The notes beneath the pieces were generated by a model that had not been told where the DNA came from, made no database searches, and saw nothing but the letters and a program-made list of their open reading frames with translations. From the NCBI GenBank assembly GCA_035524275.1, contig DATKPC010000123.1, positions 1 through 13,507 on the forward strand: a stretch of 13,507 nt of DNA, given 5' to 3'. A program made the translations under genes and the position numbers. This document shows positions 12,308 through 13,507 of this stretch, one piece after another (the stretch's first letter is position 1; each line of letters starts with the position of its first letter). Source of the stretch: DATKPC01 sp035524275. GTDB taxonomy: Bacteria; Pseudomonadota; Gammaproteobacteria; Burkholderiales; Burkholderiaceae_F.

Positions 12308-13507
12308 ATGAAGAAACCCGCCCCCGCCCGACCGGATCCGACGCGCCGCTTCGGCGCCGTCGCACGCCGCCTCGGCGTCGCGTCCGCCGTTGTCGCCGCC
12401 GGCTGCGTCCTGCTGCTGCTCTACAGCGACATCGCCCGCGGCATCGACTACGACGCGCTCGTCGCCGGGCTGCACCGGGTCCCGCTGGCGGCTGCCGGAT
12501 GGTCGCTCGCCGCCACGGCCGTCAGCTTTGCAGCGGTCGTCGGGCGCGATGCGAGCGCGCTGCGCTACATCGATGCGCGGCTGTCGTGGAAGCCGCTGGT
12601 GCTCGCGGCATTCTGCGGCACGTCGCTCGGCAACGCGGTCGGCTTCGGCTCGTTGACCGGCGGCGCCGTCCGCTATCGCATCTACGGCGCCGTCGGCATC
12701 AAGCCCAACGACATCGCGCGGCTGATGCTGTTCCTGGCGCTTGGATTCGGGCTTGGTCTCGCCGGGTTCGGCGGACTGACCGGCCTTGCCGAGGCGCGCG
12801 CGGTCGCGAAGTTCCTCGGCTGGTCGCCGGGGCTGCTGCGGACGGTGGCCGCCTCGGCGCTCGTCGCGACGGTCGCGATCCTCGCCTTCGGGCTGCGCCG
12901 CGACATCCGGATCGGCGGCTTCGCGCTTCCGGCGCCGGATCCCCGGCTCGCGGCCGCGCAGCTGCTGCTGAGCGCCGTCCGGCTGACGGGCGCCGCGGCG
13001 GCGCTGTGGGTCCTGATGCCGCCGCTGCCGGCGTCGGCGCCGATCGACTTCCCGAGCTTCGCGGCGATCTTCTCGGCGGCGACGGCGCTGGCGGTCGTGA
13101 GCCACGTCCCGGGCGGCATCGGCGTCTTCGAAGCCGTCGTGCTCGCCGCGTTCGGCGGGCGCGCCTCGCCGGACCGGATCGCCGCGGCGCTCATCGTTTT
13201 CCGCGGGATCTACTTCGTGTTGCCGCTGCTGCTGTCGGCGATCCTGCTCGCGCTGTTCGAGCTTCGGCTTGCGGCCGGCCCCGCCGCGCGGGACGACCCG
13301 GTCGTGCGAACGGCCGCGCGCCTGTCGCCGACGTTCCTCGGCGTGATGACCTTCGCCGCCGGGATCCTGCTGGTCGTATCCGGCGCGACGCCGGCGCTCG
13401 GCGACCGCCTCGTGGCGCTGTCGCTGCGCCTTCCGCTGTGGTTCATCGAGTCGTCGAATTTCCTCGGCAGCCTCGTCGGCGTCGTCTTCCTTTTCGTCTC
13501 GCGCGGC
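12308..13507 (+). CDS. mprF: MprF, lysyl-phosphatidylglycerol flippase/synthetase, N-terminal 400 codons (runs off window)
   Basis: An open frame of 400 codons reaches the window edge without a stop. It encodes a polytopic membrane protein matching the N-terminal flippase domain of MprF (UPF0104 / LPG synthase transmembrane region). Recognisable parts are GNAVGFGSLTGGAVRYRIYG at about residues 110-129, the strongly conserved SHVPGGIGVFEAVVL at about 264-278, FRGIYFVLPLLL at about 298-309, and the downstream SSNFLGSLVGV segment that follows the flippase half in full-length MprF. The catalytic DUF2156 domain, which would transfer lysine or another amino acid from aminoacyl-tRNA to phosphatidylglycerol, lies beyond the window and is not seen. 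MprF lowers the negative charge of the membrane and protects against cationic peptides and acid. ATG 12308 (MKKPAPARP) is chosen for its basic start; GTG 12287 in the same frame is an alternative, and neither has a clear ribosome binding site. Confidence 0.88.
   Translation, partial: MKKPAPARPDPTRRFGAVARRLGVASAVVAAGCVLLLLYSDIARGIDYDALVAGLHRVPLAAAGWSLAATAVSFAAVVGRDASALRYIDARLSWKPLVLAAFCGTSLGNAVGFGSLTGGAVRYRIYGAVGIKPNDIARLMLFLALGFGLGLAGFGGLTGLAEARAVAKFLGWSPGLLRTVAASALVATVAILAFGLRRDIRIGGFALPAPDPRLAAAQLLLSAVRLTGAAAALWVLMPPLPASAPIDFPSFAAIFSAATALAVVSHVPGGIGVFEAVVLAAFGGRASPDRIAAALIVFRGIYFVLPLLLSAILLALFELRLAAGPAARDDPVVRTAARLSPTFLGVMTFAAGILLVVSGATPALGDRLVALSLRLPLWFIESSNFLGSLVGVVFLFVSRG

Noticed and set aside
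10398..12365. Open frame of 655 codons on the minus strand across marC and the hydrolase
   Set aside because: It is a shadow of two well-supported genes, with arginine-rich low-complexity sequence.
12083..13105. Open frame of 340 codons antisense to mprF
   Set aside because: The sense strand encodes a continuous MprF N-terminus with conserved motifs; the antisense product is an Arg/Asp/Glu-rich shadow.
1..13507. CRISPR array, tRNA, rRNA or insertion sequence
   Set aside because: I saw no regularly spaced repeats, cloverleaf sequences, transposase-like frames or terminal inverted repeats.

Overview
The window is about 13.5 kb of very G+C-rich DNA (roughly 70% by eye). Codon use, gene content and the TACAAT-like -10 boxes fit a Betaproteobacterium, perhaps of the Burkholderiales, Rhodocyclales or an uncultured relative. 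That placement is an inference; no rRNA or marker gene is present. Nearly every base is coding. Because of the G+C content, long spurious reading frames lie opposite most real genes. I see no insertion sequence, phage gene, tRNA, rRNA or CRISPR array, and the region reads as ordinary chromosome.

Layout, left to right. (1) 1-1257, + strand: the tail of an MFS transporter, an AlkD-type DNA glycosylase, and a small GIY-YIG-like protein that overlaps the glycosylase stop by four bases. (2) 1292-4260, - strand: a probable operon read right to left, with a cytosolic DsbA-like thioredoxin-fold protein, a PanE/ApbA ketopantoate reductase-like protein, and a YuxH-type protein with a degenerate EAL domain plus HDOD (TTG start). 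(3) 4261-4612: a 352-bp divergent intergenic region, the only long non-coding stretch. It is rich in inverted repeats and in TTGCG/CGCAA half-sites. It precedes a 67-aa orphan protein with a strong ribosome binding site (4613-4816). (4) 4936-7320, - strand: a membrane-anchored PAS-GGDEF-EAL protein whose GGDEF half looks active and whose EAL half has lost key catalytic residues. (5) 7577-10465, + strand: a small mechanosensitive channel (MscS), then a DUF3311 membrane peptide with an MctP-type monocarboxylate/sodium symporter. (6) 10472-13507: a MarC-family membrane protein (- strand), divergent from a monoacylglycerol lipase/lysophospholipase-like hydrolase, followed by the first 400 codons of MprF, the lysyl-phosphatidylglycerol flippase/synthetase, which runs off the window.

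How the genes work together. Two themes recur. One is cyclic-di-GMP-type signalling: two proteins carry EAL-derived domains that have wholly or partly lost catalytic residues. The other is the cell envelope and solute flux: MscS, MctP, MarC, the lipase-like hydrolase and MprF. The hydrolase-MprF pair recalls the AcvB/AtvA-LpiA (LPG hydrolase-LPG synthase) arrangement of alphaproteobacteria, though this hydrolase belongs to a different family and lacks a signal peptide. The AlkD/GIY-YIG-like pair suggests a small DNA-damage unit. I found no clear large, wholly new system. The points most worth a second look are the AlkD-coupled GIY-YIG-like gene, the hydrolase-mprF pair, the half-dead GGDEF-EAL enzyme, and the motif-dense intergenic region before the orphan small protein.
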